This document shows, one piece after another, positions 21,780 through 34,104 of a stretch of DNA of 64,000 bases. The stretch's first letter is position 1, and each line of letters opens with the position of its first letter. The translations under genes and the position numbers were made by a program. Source of the stretch: Dugong dugon (Eukaryota; Chordata; Mammalia; Sirenia; Dugongidae); NCBI GenBank assembly GCA_030035585.1, contig CM057466.1, positions 114,365,682-114,429,681 on the forward strand, written 5' to 3'. The notes beneath the pieces are model-generated. The model did not search any database. It worked only from the letters and a program-made list of their open reading frames with translations, and was not told the DNA's origin.

Positions 21780-21965
21780 TAGTTAACCTGGGAGAGCCGG
21801 AACTCGACGAGACTGTCTTGTTTTTCCGGGTCTTGCAAGTTTCCCGCCTTTGACAGGGTACAGTCTTACCACTTTTCAATGCCTCTGTTTTAGTGGAAAA
21901 TATTCGCGTTCTCCTTTTCTGATAGGTTTCTGCCTTACAGGATCTGGCTTTAAAAGATTTTACTG
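21780..21965 (-). mobile_element. Tigger-like miniature DNA transposon, copy B (186 bp)
   Basis: Inverted second copy of the element at 10147-10334. It is bounded by TA at 21778-21779 and 21966-21967. Shared internal blocks (read on the plus strand) include CTTGTTTTTCCGGGTCTTGC and CCGCCTTTGACAGGGT. Both termini are recognisable. Confidence 0.75.
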
Positions 21966-21971
21966 TATTAG

Positions 21972-22215
21972 TAATATAATCTAACATGTATTGGGGGTTG
22001 ACTATATTCCAGGCACTGTTCAAAGTGCCTTAATGTAAAATAGCTTGACTTAAGCCTCAAAACCCCCTTATGAGAAAAATACTATTGTTTTCGTCCTGAT
22101 TTTATTGATGTAGAAATTAAGGATAGTGTGATTTGCCCAAGGTCACATTCAGGACCAGGATTGGAACCAGGACATTCGAGATTCCAGAGCCAGGCCTGTG
22201 AACCACAACCCATGC
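21972..22215 (-). mobile_element. MIR SINE, well preserved
   Basis: Classic reversed MIR: TATTCCAGGCACTGTTCAAA, then CTGATTTTATTGATGTAGAA, then GATTTGCCCAAGGTCACATT and the tRNA-like head region. Confidence 0.85.
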
Positions 22216-22316
22216 TGTATGTTATGGCCTTAACTGCAAAGAAAGACCTGGTGTTACACAAGGGAGTGCCTAGGTTTACAGGCTGGTTGTATCAGGGCAG
22301 ATTGCTGAGGCCTATT

Positions 22317-22386
22317 TTATATACACATATAACATATATATTTACACATATTATATATGATGTGCATGCATATGTGTGTGTGTGCA
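22317..22386. repeat. AT/TG-rich microsatellite-like tract
   Basis: Alternating purine-pyrimidine tract of TATACA and TGTG units. Confidence 0.8.
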
Positions 22387-22390
22387 TCTG

Positions 22391-22590
22391 TCTTGTGGCA
22401 CAGGGGTTAAGCAGTTGGCTGCTAACCAAAAGCTCAGTGGTTTGAACCTACTAGCTGCTCCGTGGAAGAAAAGACCTGGTGATCTGCTCCTGTAAAGATT
22501 ACAGCCTAGGAAACTCTATGGGGCAGTTCGACTCTGTCCTATAGGGTCACTATGAGTCTGAATCAACTTGAAGGCATCAAATTTTTAGCG
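22391..22590 (+). mobile_element. AfroSINE
   Basis: Head TCTTGTGGCACAGGGGTTAA and GGCTGCTAACCAAAAGCTC; end TCTGAATCAACTTGAAGGC. It marks the left limit of the SINE-free interval. Confidence 0.92.
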
Positions 22591-22599
22591 GTATATTTA

Positions 22600-25500
22600 T
22601 ATCAGTTGATCTGTCCTGAAGAAGGAAAGCTTCTCTGAGCTGGCATGAGAGGGAACAAGGCATTCTTGCTGCAAATCAGATTTTATTTTGAACCTATTCT
22701 ATCACCTCTTCCTCAAGTTATAGTGTTGTTTCTTAGACATATGATAATTGCATGTGTATGTGGGTCGGTATGGGTCCTATTTGAAAGGTGTGTATTTGCC
22801 TAGGATGTACTATTACATATGTTAACGCTGTAGAAGCCACACTGCTTTCCAAAGACAACACACACGCCACCAACTTAACGGCGCTCTCGATTTTGCCGTG
22901 AAAGCGGTATCTAAATACCCAAAATGCAATGAGGAATTGAGACAATTAGCTGGAAATGTAAACAGAATTGTTTGGGCTTTAGTTTCAAGGACAAGGCTCT
23001 GTCTGTGTTTTGAATTCTGTTTCCCCGCCCTAATCCTGCCTTTCACTGTACCTTCAGGACCACAGCCCAAACAGTTTTTTGCCCTGATCATTTTGTGTTT
23101 TGAAACTTCATTGGTGCCACATTACAGACTGAGTTCTAGCCCTGAAATGCAGCTCAGCTATTTGTTATACTTTGGGAACAAGTGGGAATTAAAACCACCC
23201 CTGGAAGGTTGTGCATCGAACCAGCAAGGAATGAATAACTTCCATCAGACATCCTATATTTTATGTCTGGGCCCTGCCATGCCGTTCAGAGGAAAATCCA
23301 TTTCATGAACACCATCCTTGGAAGCTTGGTGAGTGGCAGAGGAAGGTGCCGGCTCCATCAGGACACGGTTTGATACCTGATGTTGGAGCTGCAGCTGAAA
23401 GCAAGGCAGATGCTTAGACCCAGGTGAATGGAATGGGGTGCCATCCCCCACACAGCCGCGTCCTCACGGGATCGTGACAGAGTACCGCTCTGGTAATCCT
23501 CACATTACCGTTTCATCTGCTCTTGGTTCTGTTGCTTACAAGTCCATCCCCACCCCAACACCCATGTAAAGTTGCATGTCCCCTTATTCCTTTGACATTC
23601 CACGTTTAGTATGGCCTGGAAAGAGCGAGTTTCAGAATGACCCAATACCTGCACTTTCTGTTTTGAAGAACCAAGGCCTCAGCCCTCTTTCCACTCGGCT
23701 TCCATTAGTAGCAAATCCCCCTTGTCCCTTTTAATTCTTAATTACCATTGTCTGTCCACCTTTGTTTTACCCATGACATCTTCAATTTAAACAGTATCAG
23801 AGAGGTTGATGTGAACAGTTTTCTTTTCAGCTTAAGTGACTGCAGCTCGTTTAGTTGTTAATTATGCAGGGAGGTTGCATGGCTGGGGCTGGTAATTTGA
23901 ATATGCTCTCATGTCGGGGCTGTGCCTGGGTGGCTGAGCTTGTAAAAGGATTATGATGATGTATATATGGTTCATGGCTAAGTGGGCTAATGAAAGCACC
24001 TCATTTAATCAAACACAATTAATTAAATTAACTTATGATATTAACCCATCTTCCCGCGCATGTATAATTTATATTAATTGATTGACTGCATCCGAATTGA
24101 CCAATCAGGTGGGTGGCAGACAGCCTAAGGAAGAAGGAGGTGCCATTAGCATGAGTTTGATGCAAACCGTAATTGATGGGTCAGTGTGTTTTAGGGATGT
24201 AGCAAAAGCTTTGCTAATTGTCATAAGAAGTTGAAATTGATTGTGTCTGCATTAGTACATAAATTTAAATTGATTAATGTTTTGTTCTAAAATTAATGTC
24301 CATTCTGGATGGGTGATACAATGCTTTATTTATTGGATTCATTAATGCAGTCTAAGGAAAAAATAGTGTTGAAGTTAGGTAAGTGAGGGTGGATCGTTAC
24401 GAGGGAGTTCAAGGGAGCGTCTGGGAGACAACAGCATCCGGCACTGGGTCTGCCCGCCACCCTCAGCCCTGCTCTTTACAATGTTGGAGGATGCAAGTGC
24501 CCAAGTTGAGCATTTAATTAAAGCTCCTTTAGAGACAATTACCATGGAAAGTACCTCACATGTGGTGAACAGCATGGGGGTGCGGACAAGAGAAGGGGAT
24601 ATTTTTTAGAAAGAGGATCATTTCCTGGCTGAAGCATGGATGTTAAATGTCACCACAATTTATATCAACCTCCTCGACAAAAAGAGAAAATGCTCTCAAA
24701 CTTGCTTGAATTGCAATTTATGCTTTACAGCCAATTGACAGCGATCATGAAATCTGAAATCACGGTTGCTTTATTAGAGCCTAGACTTTAAGGGCAGGCT
24801 GCGTTTTTCATCCACACTTTTACGTGGTGACTTTTATTCAGAAGATTCCCCGGTTCATGTGGTTTGGGACCTGGGTGCGTTCCTGTTTTCAACACTGGCA
24901 TCTAATTTGGTGGATGTTTCTAAACTGGCGCCTGGTATTTTAAAGAGCAGTGGCTAAAACAATCTCCGTGAGTCGCATAACCAAGCCTTTAGGTATTACT
25001 AACAACACAAATGCATTGAGAACTACAGAAGAGCAAGAGATCTACTGAAAAATCAGTTTATTTCATTTATAACTCCCTTTTTTCTTTCCAAGGAAAGCTT
25101 AACATCTGCTTCTTATAAACTGATTTAAATAGAAAATGTGTAATGCATCCTTTTACCAAATGGTTCCTTTTTTATTGATGGAATAAAGCAGCTTGGCAGT
25201 TCTGTTTTTACTACAGTGCATTCATGCTCTTAGAAATGGGACGTCTCTGTTTTCACAAGGAAACATTTTGAACTTCACACGCTAGAGAGAAGATTAGATA
25301 TCGTTCTTTGCTGTCTGATTGAAGTATGCAAAGTATTATTTACAGACAGCTTCCGGAGTCTCAAACAGTTGAATTATATTCAAATATCACTCCATGTGGT
25401 GGCACTATTGAGTAACAAACAATAATTGGTTCTCGGGAAGCAATTTCTTCTTCTTAACTTTCTGATTGTGCTAATGGATGCCTGGTGCTTGTTTTCCATT

Positions 25501-25895
25501 GTCACGTTTTTAAGGACAGCAATTCAGAGCTAAATCATATTATTCTGAGAAAGCAGTGATGAGATTTGTCAGAGCTGCAATTGCATGTGCTGTGTGGTGG
25601 GAAATGAAGTTCTTATCACTTGTTTAAATTATGCTAAGTGCTCTTGTATATCCTAGCTTTATATATGCATCGTATATGCTTACAAATAAAATACATTTGT
25701 CTATGTGTATGCTTATTAAACGTACAGCAGATAACTAGCTTGAATTTGAGTATTTCTAGGTTCTTATTTTCTCTTCAAAATGAAAATGAGAAAGAGTGCA
25801 TTGCTTATTCTACTGGAAATATTACACATCACATCTCCACTCTTTTTTATGGAATTGATTTAAGACACACAGTATAGGAAAAGAGTTATTCTTCC
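22600..25895. promoter_or_regulatory. Candidate cluster of conserved non-coding enhancer-like elements
   Basis: No SINE, LINE or simple repeat is visible in 3.3 kb. Homeodomain-type motifs are dense: TTAATTA at 23858, CAATTAATTAAATTAA near 24016, TTAATTGATTGACTGC at 24074. There is a CCAATCAGG box at 24101, an E2F-like TTCCCGCGC at 24051, and TGATTAATG near 24271. CpGs survive in otherwise AT-rich text around 22850-22910 (CGGCGCTCTCG). Open frames, including 136 codons at 22898-23308, show no domain. Mammalian gene deserts next to developmental transcription-factor genes look like this. Function is inferred from composition and repeat exclusion; I could not align it to other species. Confidence 0.5.
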
Positions 25896-25900
25896 AAATA

Positions 25901-26200
25901 CAGGTAGTCCCCTAGTTACAATGTATTCTAGTTACAATGAACCACACTTACTTATATCTGTTTTTTTGTACATCTTATCATTAGTAATTTGCACTACATA
26001 CAGTGTTAAAATATATCTGTAAGTTTATATGCAATGTTTCCAACCCCCAAAGACAAATAAAGATAGGATTTATAAAGATACTGATAATAAAAGGCAATAA
26101 TAATGAAAACTAAAAAAAAAAGGGTATTCGACTTACGTCAGAATCAACCTACCACGGGGCTGTCGGAACGGGACCCCGTCATATAAGTACTTGTACTCAG
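25901..26200 (+). mobile_element. Tigger-type DNA transposon remnant
   Basis: Starts CAGGTAGTCCCCTAGTTACA right after TA (25899-25900). Near the other end GTATTCGACTTACGTCAGAA and GGGACCCCGTCA are complementary in style, with a decayed terminal repeat (TACTTGTACTCAG). About 300 bp, no coding capacity. Confidence 0.7.
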
Positions 26201-27734
26201 TTATTTGTCAACGGTTAATGGAATTGCAATCAACTGACATTCCTGAAAGCAAGTTAGGGAGAGGGGAGTTGAGAGTGGAGAAATGCCAAAATAGTCTAAT
26301 CTTTTAGGAAAGCAACCCCAGAGATGACTATAGGTTTATAATGTTATTGTTTAGAGCAAAATCACTTAGAACATGGAAATTTTTTTTTTTAAATTGCTTC
26401 TGTGTTGTTGCTTTTGGTATTACTTTAACGTGTATAAGGAGAAAAAAATTGCTGCAGAAATATTCTTGCCTATTGGCAAGCGTAGAATTCAAATGAATAT
26501 CTTGGGAATCATGGTCTGAAATTTGCATAGTTGCTAGCAATTCTGAAGGCGGAGAAGGTAACAGTGATTTAAAATAATATTGTCTTAATTTAGCAGTTTT
26601 GTGAATGAGTCACAGATGTTCTAAGAGAAAATTAACATTATTTTGTAAAAAAAAAAAATGCTTAACTATATGCAGAATGCCGTATCCATTGGAATAATTA
26701 TTCTGTTAATCAGATAGTGGTTTATACTGCTGCAAAACAGGGTGCTTTTATGGTTATATCGTTACAGGAAGTCAGCCATGGTGGCTGAGGAAGGCTGGAG
26801 GAAGAGAGAAATCCGGCTTCTAAGCAGCGCAGCAATGACTTGTTGGAGGGATCGGAATCCGAGTTGTGAGTCTGATGTGATGATTTCGGCATGATGTGTT
26901 TCCTCCCTGTCTCAGAACGTGCCCAGAAACAAGCACCGGTTCTTGTTAAGAACTGCATCCCAGGGTTATAATGATCAGTTCATCTCCAAGCCTTTGGACT
27001 GAAACGCTACCCTTTTTTCATTTCAGAACCCAGGTAGAGGAATTCTGCCATCAGTAGGTGTCACTGCAGTCAATAAGAATTATTTTTGAGAATTTCTAAA
27101 GAAAAAGAAATCATTTCTAAAGTCAAAAAGGAAAAAAAAAAATCATAGAATATTGGCAAAGTCAAATGGGAATTTTTTATGCCGGGTCATTTTGAATATT
27201 GAGTTATTGTAGCTTTAAGGATTACGTTGGAAGAAAATCACTCCTGGGATCCTTTTCCTTCTGCCTGAAGACTGATTTGCACAAACAATGGCTTCTGCCG
27301 TAATCCTGGAAAGCAAACAGGCCAAGGCATCCTCTGCAAGTCTGGCATTTCTTATGTCTATCTTCTCCTTACTTTCTGAAAGTGTCCAGTCCACTATGTC
27401 AAAAGAGTTTATCACTTACCAAAACATACCCTATAATCTCAATACTGCAAAAATAATTATGGTTTTTACAGTAAACATTCTCAATGCAGCTCAGAGCCCA
27501 CACCCCACTAGTGACTTTATTATACACTACATAAAAACTCTTCATAGATAGGTGAACACACACAACTCTTTGAAAGGATGAATGTGCCATTATTGCTTAG
27601 TTTGGGGCCACTTTTGTTTAGGGTCACTTTTTGAATGTTTCCAAGAATTTTCTTAATACTGCCTGCACAGAAAATGTTATAGAAGATCAAAATAATCATT
27701 CACGTCAGTTTTACTGTGGTCATACAGATTACTA
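26201..27734. other. Repeat-poor non-coding DNA
   Basis: Continues the SINE-free interval. No gene; short open frames only, such as 87 codons at 27288-27551 overlapped by opposite-strand frames. Confidence 0.5.
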
Positions 27735-27822
27735 TAGAATGCTAAAATAACACCATTTTATCTTTCACGTTAGACTCGTAGAATGCTAAAATAATATCAT
27801 CTTATCTTTCATGTTAGACTAC
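27735..27822. repeat. 44-bp tandem duplication (two units)
   Basis: Unit 1 at 27735-27778 and unit 2 at 27779-27822 both start TAGAATGCTAAAATAA and contain TTATCTTTC and TTAGACT. They differ at about six positions. Confidence 0.9.
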
Positions 27823-30800
27823 CAGGTATAGACAATTATCAGATGTTTTAAAATCATGTAGACATTTAGATTGTGTTTCCTATAAGTGCATCATTTGCCT
27901 GTGGACTATCAATCTCTTTGTTTATATTCCTTAATCCTCTGAGGGTAACTTCTTCTCATTTTATACTTCAGCCTTTTCAATTCATATGGCTTAATTTTGC
28001 TCTTCATTTGGCATTTGGCTTAGATAAAGAATAGCATACAGTAAGGGACCTGATCTGTTCGAATGGTGTGATCAGAGCTGTTTTTTAAGGTAATCTCAGT
28101 TGAATAGACTGGATTTTGTCAGAGGTTAAATTGCCTTAGATATATGCATTGCTTATTTTAAAATAAAATAAAATAAAAATTGATTTATTTTGTCCTTCGA
28201 CCAATCCGGTAACACTTTCAAAGAACTCGTTTTTCCTTATAAACGAAAACCGTGAATACAGTTGTTTTGTATCACCTCAGAAACAGGTGGAGAGGGTCTG
28301 ACCTCAGAGTGACCCCGGGAGTAGTTTCAAGAACACCTTGGGATCTTTTCAAATCTGATCTGCTGGTCGTTCTATTGGAAAGGACGGTTATATGTCACAA
28401 AAAGTGATTGTTGCAAAATTCTAATAGACGAGTGGGCAGAGATAAATGTTGACATTACTATCACATTAACGCTGTTTTTAGAGTTAAGTGCTTCCTGTTA
28501 ACTTTTGTGTATTCAGAAGCAATACACGGTAGAAGCAAATGCTTGTGCCTCAAATATATGTGAATGTATCAGTGACCTATAAAGGTTTATATAACAGTAA
28601 AAATGACGCAGAAAAACACATAAACATACCCTGCCACATAGAGTAACAAGTGTTTTAATCTATCCTATATATTTTATGCTAAATTAAATATTTGATTGCT
28701 CATGTAAGCTTTATTTTTTAATGGAAATGTTCTTTTAAGAAATCGGGTGCTGCTCTAAGGCTAGAAATATCAATTCGATGTTTAACTTAGAACACTGTGT
28801 AATATGAGTCAACATTTGGATTTTGAATTTTGGATGCTGAGAATGAGTCAAAACTCAAAATTCAGTTGGTTTTTTGAAGTGTCTCACTTTTATCATCATT
28901 GACAATGTTTCTTTAGATATGCTATATACACAAAGGGATCACTGCAGTTATTATCAGCTTGCCTAGTGGGGAAGATTGTTACTTCTTAGCTATGAGGAAC
29001 GATACATGAGGATAGCTAAACTTAGGGAACGGCTTTTATTTTAAGCGTTGATGTTTTAATGTTTAATAATGCTATGATTAATTAGCGTTGCTTATACGGA
29101 CTGGGGCTAGTTTTTAAATTGCCCTTTGGATTCTTTGCTCACCAGTGTTAAACCTAACATATTAAAAATCCCAGGGTCTCAATATAATTTTAAATGTTTC
29201 TCATATTTCTAGAAATTGATAGTTTCTTATCATTTGTCACAAACTAAGCTAATCTCGATGCATTTCAAACATAAGTAGATACTTATCCGACAATGCTGCC
29301 TGTTGTCTTCACAGTTATTCTTGGTTTTCTAGAACTGGTCACAGCATAAGAAAACTAGCTCTGTAAGAGATTAAAACATAAAATGTGATATTAAAAATGC
29401 CGAGGGCTTGATAAAGCTAGAAATGCCCTCTGTTATTAAAAATTCAAACAAAAAGCAAACAACAGAAAAGTCCGCTAGTTTAGAAGTGACAGCTTTTTTT
29501 AATTCTTGCTGCAAAGATCTTATGTGCCTGACTATAATTTGTTGGGGGAAAAGAATCAAAGATACAGTACATAGTTTGAAATGTTGCAACAAAAAAATTT
29601 TCCTGTTTCTCTACTGTAAGTCTACATTCTGTATTCTGCTGAATCTTTTTTCTTTGATATTGTAATATTTACAGATATCAATAAAAAGGAAACACAAGCC
29701 AAATTTCACAATGCTGATGATAGTTGAGTATGGACGGGTCGCCTATGTTACATGTCTACATACAGCCCTTAAACATATGGGGCTGGCATAAAAAAGTACA
29801 TCAATTATCTAGAGTCTTCACTATGGATTTTGGAATGTACTCCACAACTCAGAGTTATTGCAACCTTCTGTTATTAAACTCCAGTCTATATCTACACACA
29901 TGTTATTTCCATGTGTCCTTGCTCTCATGTGTTAATTTTATGAAGAAACCCCAGTACATTTGACAATGGCACAGCCTTAAAAAATGTCATGCTAAGTGCT
30001 AATGTTTTCAAGTTAGAATTTGGGCAGCTGTGTTTCTAACATACACAATAGCATCTTTAAATAAGGGAAGCAGGGAGCCCTTCAGTTGAGTCTATGTTAA
30101 AGAGCTGGCGCAGAAAACGTGCTGCTTGTGTAGAGAAATGTAGGATGCTTTGGCCAACAATAAAACTTAAAATCCACCCATCAAAATAATGACAAAATCA
30201 CAAGCCTTTAATAGCCTAATACAAAAATAACATTAAAAAAAATCTAATTTAAGGTGCAAATTTTAGTGTTTGGGGCAAATCTGATCTGCAACTATATTCA
30301 TGAGCCTTTTGGGAAAAGAATAGTATGGGTATATTCCTTCTAATTCATTAATTTTTAAACCTATGCATGAAAAAGTGGAATTCCTTTTCTTCGAGGACCA
30401 TGGCTAGAAAGCAAAGAAAGAAGAGGTTAGTCCCAAATGTAGGAATTGGTTATCTGTATAAATTGGCCCCAAAGAGAAATTTTCCAGATGGGTTTTTTTG
30501 TTGCTTGACATGATCTGGTCAAAATGATATTTGTTCCCTTGTCATGGTACTTTAGCGAGCAAGTTGAGTACAGTGGACAGGTGTGTGCGCATATTGATCA
30601 GTGATCACTGCAAAGAGCTCTTATTAGATGTTGGAAGGCCAGGGAGGCGTGAGAAATGGCAGGCAGAGCCTGGGACAGGTTATTGATGATGGTAATAACT
30701 GAGCCCACTGGTCTCCACACACCGAAGCCGTAAAGTTGGCCAGATGAGCAGATCAGTATAGATATGTTGAGGGGAAGAGACAACATGAAGAAGTATGGAG

Positions 30801-31737
30801 CCGAGCGTCTTACCTGGCAGAGTTATTAAAGTTCATTGAAGGAAGATGAACTGTTTCAATATGTTAAACACTTGAGGCTGTTAAGAGAGAGTTGCTGTCA
30901 CAAGAAAAGCCACTGTTTGGGGAGTTTTCATTGTCTTATTCTTTTTTCTTCCTCCTTTTGGAAATTTGAGTTTGTTTTCGCTCCATCAATACCCCTGTAC
31001 CTTAGCTCTCTGGATCGACATTGGAAAAGCAATAAGCACGACATCTCTACATGAACTTGGCTAGCCTCTAATTTCTGGAGGGGCTGATCACCTTGTGAGT
31101 CAACAAATGTCCTAGGATTAGCTGTGCTTAATGTATTTTAAATATTAATTCTGCCATCCATTTGCTGTGATGTTCTTGGAGAGAGCTCCACTGAGCCCAG
31201 CCCCCCCCACCACCACCACCACATAGTATTGGAACCGGGTGTGCTGGGTCCTAATGGCTCAGGGTATAATGAAGATGCCATAGTTGAGAGTCAAAATTCA
31301 ACCCACATAACTTGGAGTTGGAATATGCAACGTTAAATTAGTCTATCATGATTAATTTGAGAGCAGTAAAAATTAAGAAAAATAATTCTACATTTTGCTG
31401 GAGTACAGAGAGTTTCAAGTCAAGAGACAGGCAAACCTCGATATACATTTTACTTCAGGGTTAAATTTGCTTCCTCGGTTGCAAGGTCACAGCAGTATTC
31501 AATTTTTTAATTCTACTACGATGTAATGACATTTGGGGGATGTTTGCAGATGTGTAATAAACTGTCATATTCAGAACAGGATTTGATTTTAGTATCTAAA
31601 TTAGCCCTATCCTCTGCCATTGGCGTTTGTATTAGATAAAACCTAGACACAACAATAAGTAACCACATAAAGAATAAATCAGAAATCATTGCAATGGATA
31701 TTATACGTTCTGACTAGGCACTTTAAAGGGTCCTTTG
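27823..31737. other. Repeat-poor non-coding DNA, possibly with further conserved elements
   Basis: Almost 4 kb with no SINE or LINE seen. Segments around 29000-29320 and 30060-30320 resemble the 23-25 kb stretch in composition (TAAT, AACAAT and ATGAAT motifs). A short (ACC)n tract lies near 31202-31223. No gene recognised. Confidence 0.4.
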
Positions 31738-31933
31738 AAGTCCTTGGGTGGTGCAAACTGTTAAGCCACTCTACTACTAACCAAAAGTTGGAGGTTCGAA
31801 CCCACCTAGAGGTGCCTTGGAGGCTTGGCAATCTACTTCCAGAAGGTCACAGCCTTGAAAACCCCAAGGAGCACAGTTCTATTCTGACACATGGGGTCGC
31901 CATGACAACAACTGGTTTGGTTTTTGGTTTGGT
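31738..31933 (+). mobile_element. AfroSINE, longer subtype
   Basis: AAGTCCTTGGGTGGTGCAAA head, GGTTCGAACCCACCTAGAGG, then GGAGCACAGTTCTATTCTGA and a GGTTTGGTTTTTGG tail. It marks the right limit of the SINE-free interval. Confidence 0.92.
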
Positions 31934-32885
31934 TCGTCATTTGGGAGGGTTCTAGCTCCCAATTGTGTAATGAAATTAACTCAACATACCTGTTTACCTC
32001 AATGGGTTTGTCCAGAGTAAGAGGCAGGCTTTTAAGAAAGCTGGTCATTTATTTTCAAACCATGTTGTACACGTGTCCTGTATTCCAGCATAAAATACGA
32101 TATTTCCTGCATCATCCCTTCTTCAAAATAGACAGTCAGAATGATTGTTTCGTAGTCTTTTATTGAATATGTATCATTGGAGTTGTGTGTTGTTTGGTTT
32201 CAGTACATGTATGTGTTCTGTCCAAATTAGACAAAGCACAATTCTAATTTGCAACCATACTTGTGTTTTTCCTTATTTTTTTTTTTTTTAAAGTACCTGA
32301 AATTTGAAAAATAGTGAAACTATTTTGTAGGACATCTGTGCCCAATTTAGACTAAAGATCCCTCGATCCTGAGCATGTCAGTAGGTAAAGCTGGTCTAAG
32401 GAGTCTGTTCCATGCTGGCCACAACCCCATATAAATAAACCAATTTAATGCCATTTTCTTTCCTAACAAAAATAAAACGTGCCCATGTTCAGTGAACCCA
32501 AGAGCAGCAACTCTATTTAAGCATGTTTATTGCTGGCACCACTTAACTGCAGTATAGAGTGGGCCTAGGAAGTGACCCCGCACACCACCATGGAATCATC
32601 TAATTAAGTCCCCAGCCAGAGAGCCGGGTGGATGAACCCTGTCCAGTAAACAGGTGGTGATTACAGGGGCCAGAGAGGGGGGCTCACAGGTGGGCCAGGC
32701 AGAAAGCACATCCGTCAAGGGACACAGCTGATGAAACCACCTCAGGTCCCTGGGAAGCCAATTCCTCCAGGTAGAAGGATGTTCAGATGGCAAAGAGCTT
32801 TTCTGTCTCCAAACATGGAAGGCGATTCAATGATAAAGTTGAGAGTTTTTATTATGCTTATTATTATTAAAGTATTGCTAACTTA
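31934..32885. other. Unassigned
   Basis: A T-run at about 32276-32290. No gene. A GC-richer part at 32575-32800 gives a 65-codon minus frame without a domain. Confidence 0.45.
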
Positions 32886-33090
32886 GGAGCCCTGATCGTG
32901 TAACTATTAAGCAATTGGCTGCTAACTTAAAGGCTGGCAGTTTGAACCCACCCAGTGGCTCCTGGGAAGAAAGACCTGGTGATCTGCTCCTGTAAAGATT
33001 ACAGCCTAAAAAACTCTGTGGGGCAGTTCTTCTCTGTCACATGGGATCTCTAGGATTCGGAATCAACTCAGTGGCAACTAACAACAACAT
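32886..33090 (+). mobile_element. AfroSINE
   Basis: Starts TAGGAGCCCTGATCGTGTAA, ends ACTCAGTGGCAACTAACAAC. A short ATTGCT repeat on both sides may be the TSD. Confidence 0.92.
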
Positions 33091-33289
33091 TGCTTATGTA
33101 ATGAAATATTCTTTTCATAGTAGATAAATTTGGGAAATTCAATTACCCTCTAGTTTATGCTATTTACTAATCTAGTTCTCCCACTAGGTGGGGATCACGA
33201 CTACCCACGCTTCTGTACTTGGCATGTTATGATTCCTGCAATGTAATAGACTGGCAACATGGGGACATGGGTGATGGCACATGTGCCAG

Positions 33290-33630
33290 GCCCCACAATG
33301 AGCCTTCGTCTCCTAGAGACCTCCTCATCCTCTCCCCCTACCTGCTGCATTCTTCTTCAGAGCACCTGGCACCCCCAGCCACTCCGTACATGATGGTATC
33401 CAGGTCACAGTTCGCTGCCCTCACCTAGAGAGGAAGCACCAGGAGCGAAGGTGACGGCCAGGTTATTCACTCCTGGAATCCAGGGGCACTAAGATGGCCT
33501 GACACTCAGATGAGTGAATGAATGCATGGATCATGTAGTCTGCAAGCTAACTCACATAGTAGGCAACACTGTCCCCATCTTGTCAGCGAAAAAACTGGGT
33601 TTCAGAGAGGTCAAGGTGTTAAGGCCACAC
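33290..33630. mobile_element. L2-type 3' end (+) followed by MIR scrap (-)
   Basis: 33300-33520 follows the L2 3' end pattern (AGAGGAAGCACCAGGAGCGA, then GAGTGAATGAATGCATGG). 33555-33630 is a reversed MIR core (CTGGGTTTCAGAGAGGTCAA). Confidence 0.5.
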
Positions 33631-34104
33631 CCTTTCTTTTTTCCTCCTGATTTTAAAATAACCGTTGGCCAGCTCTCCAGGCCCGAAAATAGTTTGAATC
33701 CAGTGGAGTTCTTGATCTTGGATGTGCCTGTCCGCGTCTTGTAAATATTGTAATTCTGTCACTGAAACACGTGGGCAAGGTTAAATGATTTTATGCTGTG
33801 TGTAATGAAAGCCTGGGGTGTCCCAAGGCCTAACAGCTAACACGCCATTCAGCAGTTAGAAAGATACCTTAGACATAAAAACATAAGGAATATTAGAGTG
33901 ACAGGTTGCTTTTCCACTCTGATTCTTCCCCTTCACCCTGTCAGCATGTAGGCCCTGAGCTGGTACTTCTTTTTCAATTGAATAAAAAATCTGCGAGACA
34001 GTACATTCAGAAATCTGAGATTATCTTATAAGAATTTCAAAATTATGCAGTGATTCTTTTTTTTTTTTCTTCCATAAGAGTAAGCTATTCTAATTTTCTT
34101 AGGG
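33631..34104. other. Unassigned
   Basis: No gene or named repeat. Confidence 0.4.
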
